Source: Nitrososphaerota archaeon (GTDB lineage: Archaea; Thermoproteota; Nitrososphaeria; Nitrososphaerales; Nitrososphaeraceae). From it: 55,631 nucleotides of DNA. The stretch spans positions 1-55,631 of the forward strand of contig VBPX01000040.1 in NCBI GenBank assembly GCA_005877075.1. Direction: 5' to 3'. How positions within the stretch are numbered: the stretch's first letter is position 1; every line of letters starts with the position of its first letter. Of this stretch, positions 9,723 to 17,786 are shown one piece after another. The position numbers were made by a program, and so were the translations under genes. The notes under the pieces were generated by a model. That model was not told the origin of the DNA. It saw nothing but the letters and a program-made list of their open reading frames with translations, and did not search any database.

Positions 9723-10745
9723 TTATGAATTCATAAAAAATTGTAATCCAATGCTGACAACATACATACATAAAAGTATTAACCCAGTCTTAATTCCAAT
9801 TTCCTTTCTGAATAATAAGCCTACAGAAAATAATGTGACTATCGTTGCCAGAATCATTTGATGTGATAACAATGAATCCCGTTGTATTTGTGTACCTAGA
9901 CCACTATGATATATGGCACCGAATACTGCAAAGGCAAGTAGCAAAGTATTATTCAATATCTTTGATCCAAGCACATTTGCAACAGCAATCGAGGTTCCTT
10001 GAGCACCCTTTCTAGCAAGTAGCATTAAAGAAATTTTTTCTGGCATTTCTCCTGCAATTGGGCTTATTACCACCGAAAGTATTATTGCCGAAACACCTAT
10101 CTCTATAGATACATCTTCTAGCGACTTGATGAAAGGTTCCGCTCCAAAAAAGATTCCAAGGGTTCCGATGAGGAAAACTATACCTGACTTTATCAACTGA
10201 TTTTGATTGCCATGAGTGTTAGTATTTTCTAAGATTGTATCATGTTCATCGTTAATTGTTTGTTTACTTTTCAATTTTTCCAATCTCATTTCATAAAATG
10301 CCATGAAAACGTACGTTGCAAATAACCCAGTAAATATTACCCCATCAAAAAAATTGTATCCATCAATAAACAAAATTGCGCTTATTAGTGCTGTTGTCAG
10401 TAGAAAAATCTTATCCAGTTTGAATGAGCTTACCTTTATTTTCTTGATTGGTTTTTTTGAAAGACGTGTAGTTGCAATTATGAGCATTATTGATAATCCA
10501 AGCGTCATCATCAATACGTTACTTCCTAATCCTGCCCCCAGGGCTATACCATACGAACCCTTGGAGGCTGCATATGCAACAATCGCAATTTCAGGTAGCG
10601 TAGTTGCTATACTCAGTAATGTTCTTCCTACAAATCTTGCACCAAATCTAATTGCTAAATGTTCTGCTCCATATGAAAGTAACCAACTGGAAAGTGTTAA
10701 TTCTCCCAACCAGAACAGCATGATTAGAAAGTGATTTGATTCCAA
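9723..10745 (-). CDS. Na+/Ca2+ exchanger-family (CaCA) membrane transporter
   Basis: A 340-residue integral membrane protein with about ten hydrophobic segments and the two inverted alpha repeats of the CaCA superfamily. Repeat 1 includes GRTLLSIATTLPEIAIVAY and ALGAGLGSNVLMMTLG; repeat 2 includes VISPIAGEMPEKISLMLLA and AVANVLGSKILNNTLLLA. The acidic residues in TLPE and EMPE sit where the cation-binding glutamates of YrbG-type exchangers are. A charged cytoplasmic loop (KLKSKQTINDEHDTILEN) separates the halves. It likely extrudes Ca2+ or exchanges other cations against Na+ or H+; the ion specificity cannot be read from sequence. Confidence 0.92.
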   Translation of the reverse strand: MESNHFLIMLFWLGELTLSSWLLSYGAEHLAIRFGARFVGRTLLSIATTLPEIAIVAYAASKGSYGIALGAGLGSNVLMMTLGLSIMLIIATTRLSKKPIKKIKVSSFKLDKIFLLTTALISAILFIDGYNFFDGVIFTGLFATYVFMAFYEMRLEKLKSKQTINDEHDTILENTNTHGNQNQLIKSGIVFLIGTLGIFFGAEPFIKSLEDVSIEIGVSAIILSVVISPIAGEMPEKISLMLLARKGAQGTSIAVANVLGSKILNNTLLLAFAVFGAIYHSGLGTQIQRDSLLSHQMILATIVTLFSVGLLFRKEIGIKTGLILLCMYVVSIGLQFFMNS

Positions 10746-10905
10746 ACAAGATGTGACTACTAAATATATAGAATATAAATCATAATATAACTCATAATGT
10801 AGGTTTATATCCTGGTAAACTGATATTGAGTGAAGTACTAATCATATTCTCAAAATATTAAAAAACACTCTTCTCTAATTAATCATCAATTTTCTCACGT
10901 AATGC

Positions 10906-11292
10906 TCAAGTGATAGGTATGTTTGTCATTTTAGATATCGGAATTCTTATCTTTACAACACCATTTGCATAGTCTGCTTTACTGTTTACATTGTCATCTT
11001 CTGGAATTGAATATGGAAGAGGAATCTTTTTCTCAATCTTGTTTGGCCTCTGTCTAAAATGAATAGTATATGATTCGATATCGATAGTTCTGTTTGCTCT
11101 TAAAGTAAGAATATCTTTTGAAATATTTACATGAATATCTTTTTTCTGGAATCCAGGGAGGTCTATTATAACTACAAGCTCTGTTCCGTCTTCATAAATA
11201 TCAACCGGCGGTAATACAAATTCATAAAATTCTCTAGAGCGATTACCAATTTCCTTCATAATCTCTTTAGCAACGTATCGACTTACACCCAT
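10906..11292 (-). CDS. Small heat-shock protein, Hsp20/alpha-crystallin family
   Basis: A 128-residue ATP-independent chaperone that holds unfolding proteins. The alpha-crystallin domain runs from about residue 28 (PPVDIYEDGTELVVIIDLPG) through KDIHVNISKDILTLRANRT to ADYANGVVKIRIPI, the conserved G-V-V-x-I-x-I-P element before the tail. The N-terminal arm is short and the C-terminal extension SKMTNIPIT contains the I-P-I oligomerisation motif. The AT-rich region between the start and the 3' end of the zinc-finger gene upstream leaves room for a heat-responsive promoter, which I cannot identify. Confidence 0.94.
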   Translation of the reverse strand: MGVSRYVAKEIMKEIGNRSREFYEFVLPPVDIYEDGTELVVIIDLPGFQKKDIHVNISKDILTLRANRTIDIESYTIHFRQRPNKIEKKIPLPYSIPEDDNVNSKADYANGVVKIRIPISKMTNIPIT

Positions 11293-11442
11293 ATAGTATC
11301 AGATATCTTCTTTCTATAAATTCTTTATTTTTAATTAGGTTAATTCGATGAATGAGAATACAGATTTATGCCGTAATTATGAAATTATAATAGAATCATA
11401 AATTAAAATTTCAAAATGTATGTAGAATCAATTCAAACAATA

Positions 11443-11628
11443 CTAGTCTGAAATCATAATTGCATGGTATCCTGAACTGCATTGGGGACAACATGCGTGA
11501 TCCCACAAACATTCAAGACAATATCGATGTGCGTCATAAAATGTGCATATGCTGTCAGAATGTAGACAGTTTTCGCATATTACAAACTTTCGACATGGAT
11601 TCGAATCTAATCTATCCACAATAATCAC
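11443..11628 (-). CDS. Small zinc-binding (RING/ribbon-like) protein
   Basis: A 61-residue protein dominated by metal ligands: CRKFVICENCLHSDSIC, then HRYCLECLWDHACCPQCSSGYH. The spacing (C-x5-C-x2-C-x6-C, then C-x2-C and CC-x2-C with interspersed His) suggests two zinc sites in a compact cross-braced or ribbon fold. It has no hydrophobic segment. It may mediate protein or nucleic acid contacts, but I recognise no specific family. Encoded alone between the Hsp20 gene and truD. Confidence 0.7.
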   Translation of the reverse strand: MIIVDRLDSNPCRKFVICENCLHSDSICTFYDAHRYCLECLWDHACCPQCSSGYHAIMISD

Positions 11629-11743
11629 TTGTCTCAGATCATATATTAATCTTTATAGTAGCACAGGTGGGTGAGATTCAAAGCAAGTTAATTAATACAA
11701 AGCTAGCACAATTACTCTATTTAAATAGTTTTTCAAACCTGGT

Positions 11744-13048
11744 TTGTATCGGAATATCAGTCCCACAAAAAACAAAATAATATGCTTGTCAAATCATGAA
11801 ATCATGAATAAAGACGTTCCGCATATTGATAAAATGGCAGGGATCGAATTGTATTCTACAAAATATGGTGGAATTGGCGGCTCAATAAAAGTAAAGAATG
11901 AGGATTTTAAGGTTCAAGAGTTACTCGTTGAATCAATTTTAAATGGTATGTCTAAAATTCCTGATAAGCATTATAGTTTTCCAGTTTACTTGTTAGAGAA
12001 AAAAGGGCTGGATTCTAATCATGCCACAATGGAAATATTCAATCGACTTGGAATAAGGCTTAGAGTTTTGGGCATTAAAGACTCTAAAGCGGTTACAACT
12101 CAATATGCTACTTCTGAAGAAAAAAAAAATAGAGAAGGTAACACAGCTCATACAAATTTAACATTTCTTGGATTCTCAAAGCATTCAATAAGAAAATCTC
12201 ATATAATGGGAAACCAGTTTGAGGTAAAAATTTCTAATCCTGTAAAAAATGAAATTTCGGGATTCTTACCTGAAATAAAGAATATTCCAAACTTCTATGG
12301 TTTGCAGCGTTTTGGAAGTGAAAGACTCGTTACTCACTTAGTCGGTAGGGAAATTATCAAAAGAGATTTTAAGAAGGCAGTAGAGATATTTTTAAGCCAT
12401 ACAACAGAATATGATACCCCATTTAGTAAAGAAATAAGAGAAAAGTGCAACGATCCAAGAAATTATGGCCCTGTCATAAAGATTATTCCAAGGGGCATGG
12501 ACCTTGAAAGAAATATCTTGCAATCGCTCATAGCTGGCAAAGGCTACATAAGCGTTTTAAGATCAATTCCAATAAGTATAAGGAGATTATTCGTCCATGC
12601 GTTCCAGGCATTTATGTTTAATAAATGTTTGAGCAGTATGATAAAAGATGAAGAACCAATTGCCTATTGTATTAAAAATGATTTTTGTTTTAGATTGGAA
12701 AACAAACTGGCTTTAGGAAAATTAATGAAGTATCAAGATGACGGTTTTACTGATTTAGTCCCTGCAATGCATTTACCGGGTTATTCATTCAAATCTAATG
12801 ATGGGCGTTTTGAAAGAAGATTATCACTCTTAATAAAAGAAGAAAATATCAGCCCGAAAGATTTCTACATTAAAGAGATGCAGGAATTGAGTGTGGAAGG
12901 TGGATTTAGACAATTACCATTATTAGTAAATGATTTTTCTTATCACAATAATCTATTGGTAAAATTCAAAATACCAAGTGGTTCTTATGGAACCATTCTA
13001 TTACGGGAACTCATGAAACCAGTTGATCCCATAGAAGCAGGTTTTTAG
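11744..13048 (+). CDS. truD: tRNA pseudouridine synthase TruD
   Basis: Converts U13 in the tRNA D-arm to pseudouridine. The catalytic-Asp motif is GIKDSKAVTTQYAT; downstream NFYGLQRFGSERLVTHLVGR, FVHAFQAFMFNKCL and the LPGYSF element are standard TruD landmarks. The 434-residue reading frame opens at ATG 11744, but the family-like sequence starts at MAGIELYSTKYGGIGGSIKV, so ATG 11804 or 11834 is likelier as the true start; the first 20-30 residues look non-homologous. An AT-rich element (tatttaaatag, 11718-11728) lies just upstream. Stand-alone gene. Confidence 0.93.
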   Translation: MYRNISPTKNKIICLSNHEIMNKDVPHIDKMAGIELYSTKYGGIGGSIKVKNEDFKVQELLVESILNGMSKIPDKHYSFPVYLLEKKGLDSNHATMEIFNRLGIRLRVLGIKDSKAVTTQYATSEEKKNREGNTAHTNLTFLGFSKHSIRKSHIMGNQFEVKISNPVKNEISGFLPEIKNIPNFYGLQRFGSERLVTHLVGREIIKRDFKKAVEIFLSHTTEYDTPFSKEIREKCNDPRNYGPVIKIIPRGMDLERNILQSLIAGKGYISVLRSIPISIRRLFVHAFQAFMFNKCLSSMIKDEEPIAYCIKNDFCFRLENKLALGKLMKYQDDGFTDLVPAMHLPGYSFKSNDGRFERRLSLLIKEENISPKDFYIKEMQELSVEGGFRQLPLLVNDFSYHNNLLVKFKIPSGSYGTILLRELMKPVDPIEAGF

Positions 13049-13180
13049 GATTATTACTTTAGACCTTCAAAATATTAGGAAAAAAATTTTAAAAATAAGA
13101 TTCTGGGCATGACTCCCTCTTTATTTACCGACCTTAACTTCCACGTAATATTAAATATGACCTTTATTTAATGAGGAACG

Positions 13181-13819
13181 ATGCTCGGTACCAGGAACTT
13201 TCACAAATTGATAGAAGATGAATTAATTAGAATCTCTAAAAATTTAGAATTACACTATGACTCAAACAACATTCACGTATTAGAGATAGCACGTTGCAGT
13301 AGATTGTCTTACTTTGAACGTATGGACCCTCTAACAGACGAATTTTCAAATGCAGTAAGCAGCATATTCAAAAATTCTCTAAGAAAGATGCTAAATGGAA
13401 TTACGAGGGAATATAAGATTGAAGACCTTTCAATATTTGCTACTGTAGATTTAATAATAGATAATGATCTGATAATAAATTTTGTTCCAGTCTCCGAAAT
13501 ACCAAAAGGACCTCATCCAAACGACCTCCTTTACACTAATGCCTGCATGTTCATTTTTGAAAAAGAAAGTGGTTTTGTAGTCTATTTTTCTCCTGAAGGA
13601 AAATTTACTGAATTTAATGTCATCAAAAGCAAAAGAATGTTTGAACAAGTCGTAAGAAGAGCACGAATTTTGCATCTGTTACTTAAAGAAAAGAAAACAC
13701 CAGTCGTAGAACCTAGCGAATTATGTTTTTCATGCAAATATTTTCAAAGATGTTTTGGTCAACAAAAAGAATCGGAACACCTATTGGATAATATTTTTGG
13801 AATTGGAAATAAAAATTAA
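13181..13819 (+). CDS. Cas4-like iron-sulfur PD-(D/E)XK protein, catalytic site degenerate
   Basis: A 212-residue protein with the Cas4/AddB-type cysteine layout: one N-terminal Cys39 in EIARCSRLSYFER and a C-terminal C-x2-C-x5-C at 182, 185 and 191 (ELCFSCKYFQRCF). These four are expected to hold a 4Fe-4S cluster. The nuclease core should show D-(x)n-E-x-K; I see ATVDLIIDNDLIINFVPVSE around residues 87-106, with an Asp but no E-x-K, so it is probably non-catalytic. No cas1, cas2 or CRISPR array is present in the window. It may be a structural or DNA-binding member of the family. Confidence 0.75.
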   Translation: MLGTRNFHKLIEDELIRISKNLELHYDSNNIHVLEIARCSRLSYFERMDPLTDEFSNAVSSIFKNSLRKMLNGITREYKIEDLSIFATVDLIIDNDLIINFVPVSEIPKGPHPNDLLYTNACMFIFEKESGFVVYFSPEGKFTEFNVIKSKRMFEQVVRRARILHLLLKEKKTPVVEPSELCFSCKYFQRCFGQQKESEHLLDNIFGIGNKN

Positions 13820-13834
13820 TTAATTAATTAATTT
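13813..13834. repeat. Short tandem TTAA repeat at a gene end
   Basis: Four to five tandem copies of taat/ttaa immediately over the stop codon of the Cas4-like gene. It is probably simple-sequence slippage and may help transcription termination because archaeal terminators are T-rich; nothing else about it is notable. Confidence 0.5.
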
Positions 13835-13851
13835 AGGTTGAATTTTTTTTC

Positions 13852-13968
13852 TTACTTCAAACCTTCAATTTTTTGATTATTTCTTTTTGTTCTAGCTCCA
13901 AACAAGATGCTGGTAAATATTACAAAAACACCTGTTGTAATTCCATACATTAAGAGTTCTTCGGCCAT
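13852..13968 (-). CDS. Predicted 38-residue single-pass membrane peptide
   Basis: A tiny ORF starting at ATG 13968 whose product begins MAEELLMYGITTGVFVIFTS, continues through a hydrophobic stretch ILFGA, and ends with a strongly basic tail RTKRNNQKIEGLK. One transmembrane helix (about residues 8-27) with positive residues after it predicts an N-out/C-in orientation. Clean protein-like composition, ATG start and a compact fit between neighbouring genes support it, though length alone gives little statistical weight. Similar mini-proteins often serve as subunits of membrane complexes; no partner can be named. Confidence 0.55.
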   Translation of the reverse strand: MAEELLMYGITTGVFVIFTSILFGARTKRNNQKIEGLK

Positions 13969-14024
13969 ATCGTCTTAACTTTATATTATTAGCATTTAAT
14001 TTTTTCTAATTAACACAGGATCTT

Positions 14025-14624
14025 TCATGGGTGAGGATATATAATACTGAATTCTCTTTCGCCGCCTGTTGATTGAAAGCTACCAGTTTGCTTGTAGAGA
14101 TAACTTCCATTCACCAAGAGTCTTATACTGTCTAAATTCGTGTCAATCTGTGATGCGTTGAGATTTTTGGTAAGCTCAATTATTTTCTTATCTTTCAAAA
14201 TAAGTGTACCGTTTCCAATAACCGGAAAAATACTGTCTTGGGAATCTACGAATCCTTCTGGTCTCTGACCAATGTCACCTGAAACAATCCTGGTTGAATT
14301 GGAATAAACATTATACGAAATTGATTCAAGTATGACAGTACCCTTATTTGGATTAAAAACGTCAAAAATAATCGAAAAGTTTGCGGTTCTGTCATTACCA
14401 ATTCCAGCACTAATATTTTTGATGGACAGCTCGGGTGGTTTAGGCTCCTTGATTGCGTCTTGATTGAAAATCTTTATACTTGAAAAGTTGAGGTTGGATA
14501 ACCCAATTTTTGTGAAGTCATTAGATTGAAAATTCCTTGAAAGAAAAATTGCTAAAAAAACAATAATCGATATAGCGGCAATAAGGATAACGGAAAGAAC
14601 GATCCTTTTCCCCATGATTTTCAA
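14025..14624 (-). CDS. Membrane-anchored LEA14-like extracellular protein
   Basis: A 199-residue protein: N-terminal transmembrane anchor (RIVLSVILIAAISIIVFLAI, about 7-28) followed by an extracellular beta-rich domain. The segment PELSIKNISAGIGNDRTANF, then DVFNPNKGTVILESISYNVY, resembles the LEA_2/WHy fold (the N-P-N motif at the second strand is typical). Several N-x-S/T sites suggest surface glycosylation. It is divergently arranged with a second protein of the same architecture at 14742, so the two may be ancient paralogues and functional partners. Role unknown; LEA_2 domains are linked to desiccation or cell-surface stress. Confidence 0.75.
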   Translation of the reverse strand: MKIMGKRIVLSVILIAAISIIVFLAIFLSRNFQSNDFTKIGLSNLNFSSIKIFNQDAIKEPKPPELSIKNISAGIGNDRTANFSIIFDVFNPNKGTVILESISYNVYSNSTRIVSGDIGQRPEGFVDSQDSIFPVIGNGTLILKDKKIIELTKNLNASQIDTNLDSIRLLVNGSYLYKQTGSFQSTGGEREFSIIYPHP

Positions 14625-14741
14625 AGTATTCTATATTCACAAGATTATTTTAGTCTATGTATATTATGTATGCAGCTACACTCAGAGTTATTTGTAACCG
14701 GGATGATTAGTGGGTTTTTGGACTAAGATTATATTTATGGC

Positions 14742-15275
14742 ATGATAATCCTGATTATGTTTATCGGGTCTAGAAGGGCTATTCTTATAGCCGTTATTGG
14801 TGCTATTGTCGCTTTCATTGTACTATTTCCCGCCATTCCTGACCTTCTGAGGGGAGGCAATGATCTGAAAAATGTAAATATAAGTGTTGAAAACATTGCA
14901 GTTGAAAATTCAAGTATCATTAATAATACCATACCATTAAAAGTAACCTTCAAAGTTCTAAATCAAGATAGTAAAGCCCTGACGACTTCTAAGATTGAAT
15001 TTACTGTAAATGCAAATAATACTCATTTGGGTAATGGAATTATTTCATATGAGGATATTCCACCTAACGGAAGACCACAGCTTTATCCAAAAGCACCCAC
15101 AACGCTTCAATCAACAGTCTTGCTAGGTCGCTCAAGTATTAATTCACAATTATTCGATAATTTACATAGTGGGAATTTTGCACCCAATAACACAAAATGG
15201 AATGTTAACGGGACTGCTGAGATAGACTCGGCCTTTACAATCTATCCAGTTAAATTCAATAGTGAACTGGGATAA
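14742..15275 (+). CDS. Membrane-anchored LEA14-like extracellular protein (paralogue)
   Basis: A 177-residue protein with an N-terminal anchor (AILIAVIGAIVAFIVLFPAI) and an extracellular beta domain: NVNISVENIAVENSSIINNT, then PLKVTFKVLNQDSKALTTSK, then a C-terminal strand pair. The fold and layout mirror the divergent neighbour at 14025-14624. The start could be ATG 14742 or the in-frame ATG 14757 (MFIGSRR), which would put charged residues at the N-terminus as expected for an anchor. The roughly 117-bp gap between the two genes presumably carries back-to-back promoters. Confidence 0.72.
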   Translation: MIILIMFIGSRRAILIAVIGAIVAFIVLFPAIPDLLRGGNDLKNVNISVENIAVENSSIINNTIPLKVTFKVLNQDSKALTTSKIEFTVNANNTHLGNGIISYEDIPPNGRPQLYPKAPTTLQSTVLLGRSSINSQLFDNLHSGNFAPNNTKWNVNGTAEIDSAFTIYPVKFNSELG

Positions 15276-15285
15276 CAAAAATTTT

Positions 15286-15726
15286 TTACTTTTCACTCTT
15301 CACATACGACTTTTCAAAGCCGCCAACGATCCATTCCTCTAGCCAAACACACTTTGCCGGACTATAAGGACTTGCTTCATCTTCAGAAGAACAAGAGTGT
15401 TGATAAGCACAGCTAAAACACGGAGCTCCCATTACGCAGTCAATTTGAATTGGTTTTCTATTATATTCTGCAATCGCCGATTTCTTTACTATTAGCTTGT
15501 ATGTCCATCTGCCTTTATTCAATATCTTCTCACGTGAAATGAGAGATTGTTTCTCGAGATTTCCGGCTAACCTTGATCCGTCTCTACTGTCAAGCGAAAA
15601 TTCTTTACAGATTTCAGTTTGAAATACTCCGTTTTCACCACTTTTTAATATGGCTTGAAAGACTTGCTCAAATAATTCATGTTTGTTTTTATACATAGTT
15701 CGGGGAAGATTAATAATTTGAGACAA
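15286..15726 (-). CDS. tfeB: Transcription factor E subunit beta (TFE-beta, RPC39/RPC34-like)
   Basis: Archaeal counterpart of the Pol III subunit hRPC39, which partners TFE-alpha to open promoters. Residues 15-80 form a winged helix (LFEQVFQAILKSGENGVFQT, then SLISREKILNKGRWTYKLIV). The C-terminal part carries the iron-sulfur motif: Cys103, Cys106, Cys112 and Cys126 in PCFSCAYQHSC ... SPAKCVWLEEW, matching the C-x2-C-x5-C...SP-x2-C-x5-W signature of RPC39. Length 146 is typical of the single-wing archaeal form. The longest start is TTG 15726; ATG 15696 (MYKNKHELF) is an equally good start and removes a non-conserved leader. Confidence 0.85.
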   Translation of the reverse strand: MSQIINLPRTMYKNKHELFEQVFQAILKSGENGVFQTEICKEFSLDSRDGSRLAGNLEKQSLISREKILNKGRWTYKLIVKKSAIAEYNRKPIQIDCVMGAPCFSCAYQHSCSSEDEASPYSPAKCVWLEEWIVGGFEKSYVKSEK

Positions 15727-16137
15727 AAGATAGACTTTGTATCAAGCCAATAATATAAAAATCTTGGCATTATCTATTCAATTTCCATGTTTAATTGAGG
15801 GATATTGACATTTGTGGGCTTAGGTTAGAATTTTCTAAATAAGTCCCTAAAAACTTTGGAAAAGATCAAATCTCTAAATGTTACATAATTTGAAAACAAT
15901 CTGTGATACGTGCGTAAATATCAATAACTATAGGTCGTAAATTTGTGGAACGGAAAATAAAAAGGAAAATTAATTCAAATCCAATTAATCAATCAGAAAT
16001 TACAGGAAGCGCATCTAATGATAATATTGATTAGTAATTATCTTTAACATGGATTGATTTATAGCAGCCCAAAACTTCAAAAGCACAAAAAATATACAAA
16101 CAATTCTTAGAATCACGATATGTTAATTGCTTGAGTT
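15727..16137. other. Intergenic stretch upstream of tfeB
   Basis: About 410 bp of AT-rich sequence between tfeB and the tRNA-Gly 3' fragment. Only very short frames are open (for example a 29-codon GTG frame from 15945) and none has protein-like support. I see no RNA gene or repeat here. Confidence 0.5.
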
Positions 16138-16157
16138 TGCGGTCACCGGGATTTGAA
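16138..16157 (-). repeat. Orphan 20-bp copy of tRNA-Gly third exon (att-like)
   Basis: On the minus strand this reads TTCAAATCCCGGTGACCGCA, identical to tRNA-Gly nucleotides 54-73 (T-loop, T-stem 3' strand, acceptor 3' strand and discriminator). Upstream of it there is no tRNA body (the preceding minus-strand bases are ggcaag), so it cannot fold as a tRNA alone. Identity to the gene stops exactly where the T-arm intron begins in the intact gene. Confidence 0.8.
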
Positions 16158-16609
16158 CTTGCCAAATATAGGAATTCAGCTACAGTTTTCTAAATAAGCT
16201 TTTAGGATATTTTTTCTGATTGCTAATGAAAATATATTTTTCATAACTATAATCGTCAGTGTGTTTAGAAATTCGTGAAATGACTCAATCCTGCTGCTTT
16301 TAGACTTTCTAATCAACTGAGGTGGGATATTGCACCTTGTTCGTTTCCAGGAACTATTAACATACATATCATTCAGCTATCGGTGTCAAAAAACAATTCA
16401 AGTGTTGTTATCAATCCATGGTAAAATGAGTAACCGTCAACAGTTATCACAGACTCATAGATAGCTATGCGCGTTTTTAGTGTTGTTCAGTACCATCGCT
16501 TTGGAAATACTTTTCAACGTGTATGACTATATAAACCAACGAGTAGTAGTAATCCTTCTAGTTTTCGCGTTCAGCTATCAGAAGCTGCTTAAAATTCAAT
16601 TTATACTTT

Positions 16610-16873
16610 TTATTGCATTAGGTCCAAAGCCATTTTAAGTTGATCTATTTCCCTTTCTATAACTTTTCTGTCTATCTCATCACTACTGTATTCTGGTGTG
16701 TATTTTAGCAGCCTTTCACAGGCTTCAATTTCTCCTAATATTATGTCATTCTTATCATGACATAAACTATGATAAGTATCAATGAAGGAATATGTTACTT
16801 TCCTATTTTTGTCCTTACATCCACAAGTTTTGGCCATAATTTCATACTGTGATTCTGCTTCTGAAATATTCAC
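16610..16873 (-). CDS. Small helical protein in the tRNA-Gly island
   Basis: An 87-residue protein from a GTG start that overlaps the stop of the upstream gene by four bases (GTGA), indicating translational coupling. The N-terminal half contains AKTCGCKDKNRK with a C-x-C pair; the C-terminal half is helical and charged (EIEACERLLKYTPEYSSDEI, then DRKVIEREIDQLKMALDLM). No known family recognised. Its coupling to the zinc-ribbon protein at 16870 suggests the two work together. Confidence 0.65.
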   Translation of the reverse strand: MNISEAESQYEIMAKTCGCKDKNRKVTYSFIDTYHSLCHDKNDIILGEIEACERLLKYTPEYSSDEIDRKVIEREIDQLKMALDLMQ

Positions 16874-17070
16874 CTTACTAAGCCACCTCCATTAAAATCA
16901 AATCCGCATTCCGAGACTAAACTATGAATGTAATCATGATCTAACTTATAAGATTCGTAATCTGATATAGGCATCGATTCCATTTCATTACTACTACATG
17001 AAGGACAGATAGTGGAAGTCCTTATACCTGTCAAGGATGATGCACACCAATGACATAATTTACAGATCAA
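16870..17070 (-). CDS. Zinc-ribbon mini-protein in the tRNA-Gly island
   Basis: A 66-residue protein with an N-terminal metal-binding ribbon: CKLCHWCASSL followed by TSTICPSCSSNEM, giving C-x2-C-x2-C and C-x2-C. The second half (MPISDYESYKLDHDYIHSLV, ending FNGGGLVR) is acidic. It is the first gene of a two-gene unit; its stop overlaps the GTG start of the helical protein at 16873. The ribbon is like those of small regulatory or adaptor proteins, but there is no specific match I can name. Confidence 0.65.
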   Translation of the reverse strand: MICKLCHWCASSLTGIRTSTICPSCSSNEMESMPISDYESYKLDHDYIHSLVSECGFDFNGGGLVR

Positions 17071-17354
17071 GAAATTTTTCTTGTCGATAAACTTACCCTC
17101 ACTTTCATGGATCAGAGAATGTATTTTCGAGAGGGTTACAATAATAAACCATATCCCAGTGCTTTTTCTAGATGAATTTTATATAACATTAATTATATTG
17201 AGTTTTGATGCATTTAAGGATATCTAATATTGGCTCTGTTAACTTCATAGGCGATAATTGTCGGTGTTGTGTCCGGTGAGGTTTACAATGAAAAATATGG
17301 CATTTGGAATACATCATGATGGATTTAACTCAATTTCTACCAGAATTTAGTTAC

Positions 17355-17519
17355 TTAACTTGGTATCTCCAGATATTTTGTTTCCAACATATGTGATAGT
17401 TCATCTTCATTTTCTATCCATATGTCCATTAAATGCTCTGAATCTGAACAGCATTTGCAATATGACCCTTCACATTCTGATGCGTAGGAATGTCTACATA
17501 ACTTACATGAACATCCCAT
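17355..17519 (-). CDS. 54-residue Cys-rich protein in the tRNA-Gly island
   Basis: From ATG 17519 the product is MGCSCKLCRHSYASECEGSY followed by CKCCSDSEHL and an acidic helical tail ending YLEIPS. Eight cysteines in the first 24 residues (C-x-C-x2-C, then C, then C-x-CC) plus His make a dense metal-binding head, perhaps for zinc or an Fe-S cluster. The C-terminal 27 residues are acidic and helical. It is the third Cys-rich mini-gene inside the repeat-bounded segment. Short length limits certainty. Confidence 0.6.
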   Translation of the reverse strand: MGCSCKLCRHSYASECEGSYCKCCSDSEHLMDIWIENEDELSHMLETKYLEIPS

Positions 17520-17786
17520 AGTAAATAATGGACTTTATCGCATAAAAGGATTCAATTTACAACAGATACGACCCCTTTTTCATGCATGTATTTGTACAAA
17601 TCAAAGATTATTGAAGCGTTTTTGCGGTTAGGAATTGAAAGATTAATCTTTTTAACTAAAGTTGAAAGTCCAATGGAGCACGATGAGGAAGAGGAAGTTA
17701 ATAATGATGAGGGAAGGTGTGCGGGCATCATCTATTATTTCTCTCCTTAGTTGTACAAGAACCAGTATATGAATTCCTATAGATAC

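Noticed and set aside
16176-16367. 63-residue frame beside the orphan tRNA exon, considered as a remnant integrase C-terminus
   Set aside because: No R-x-x-R or catalytic tyrosine motif of tyrosine recombinases is visible; similarity could not be supported.
16371-16580. Two copies of TTCAGCTATC (16371 and 16570)
   Set aside because: A 10-bp direct repeat in AT-rich DNA is expected by chance and has no positional logic.
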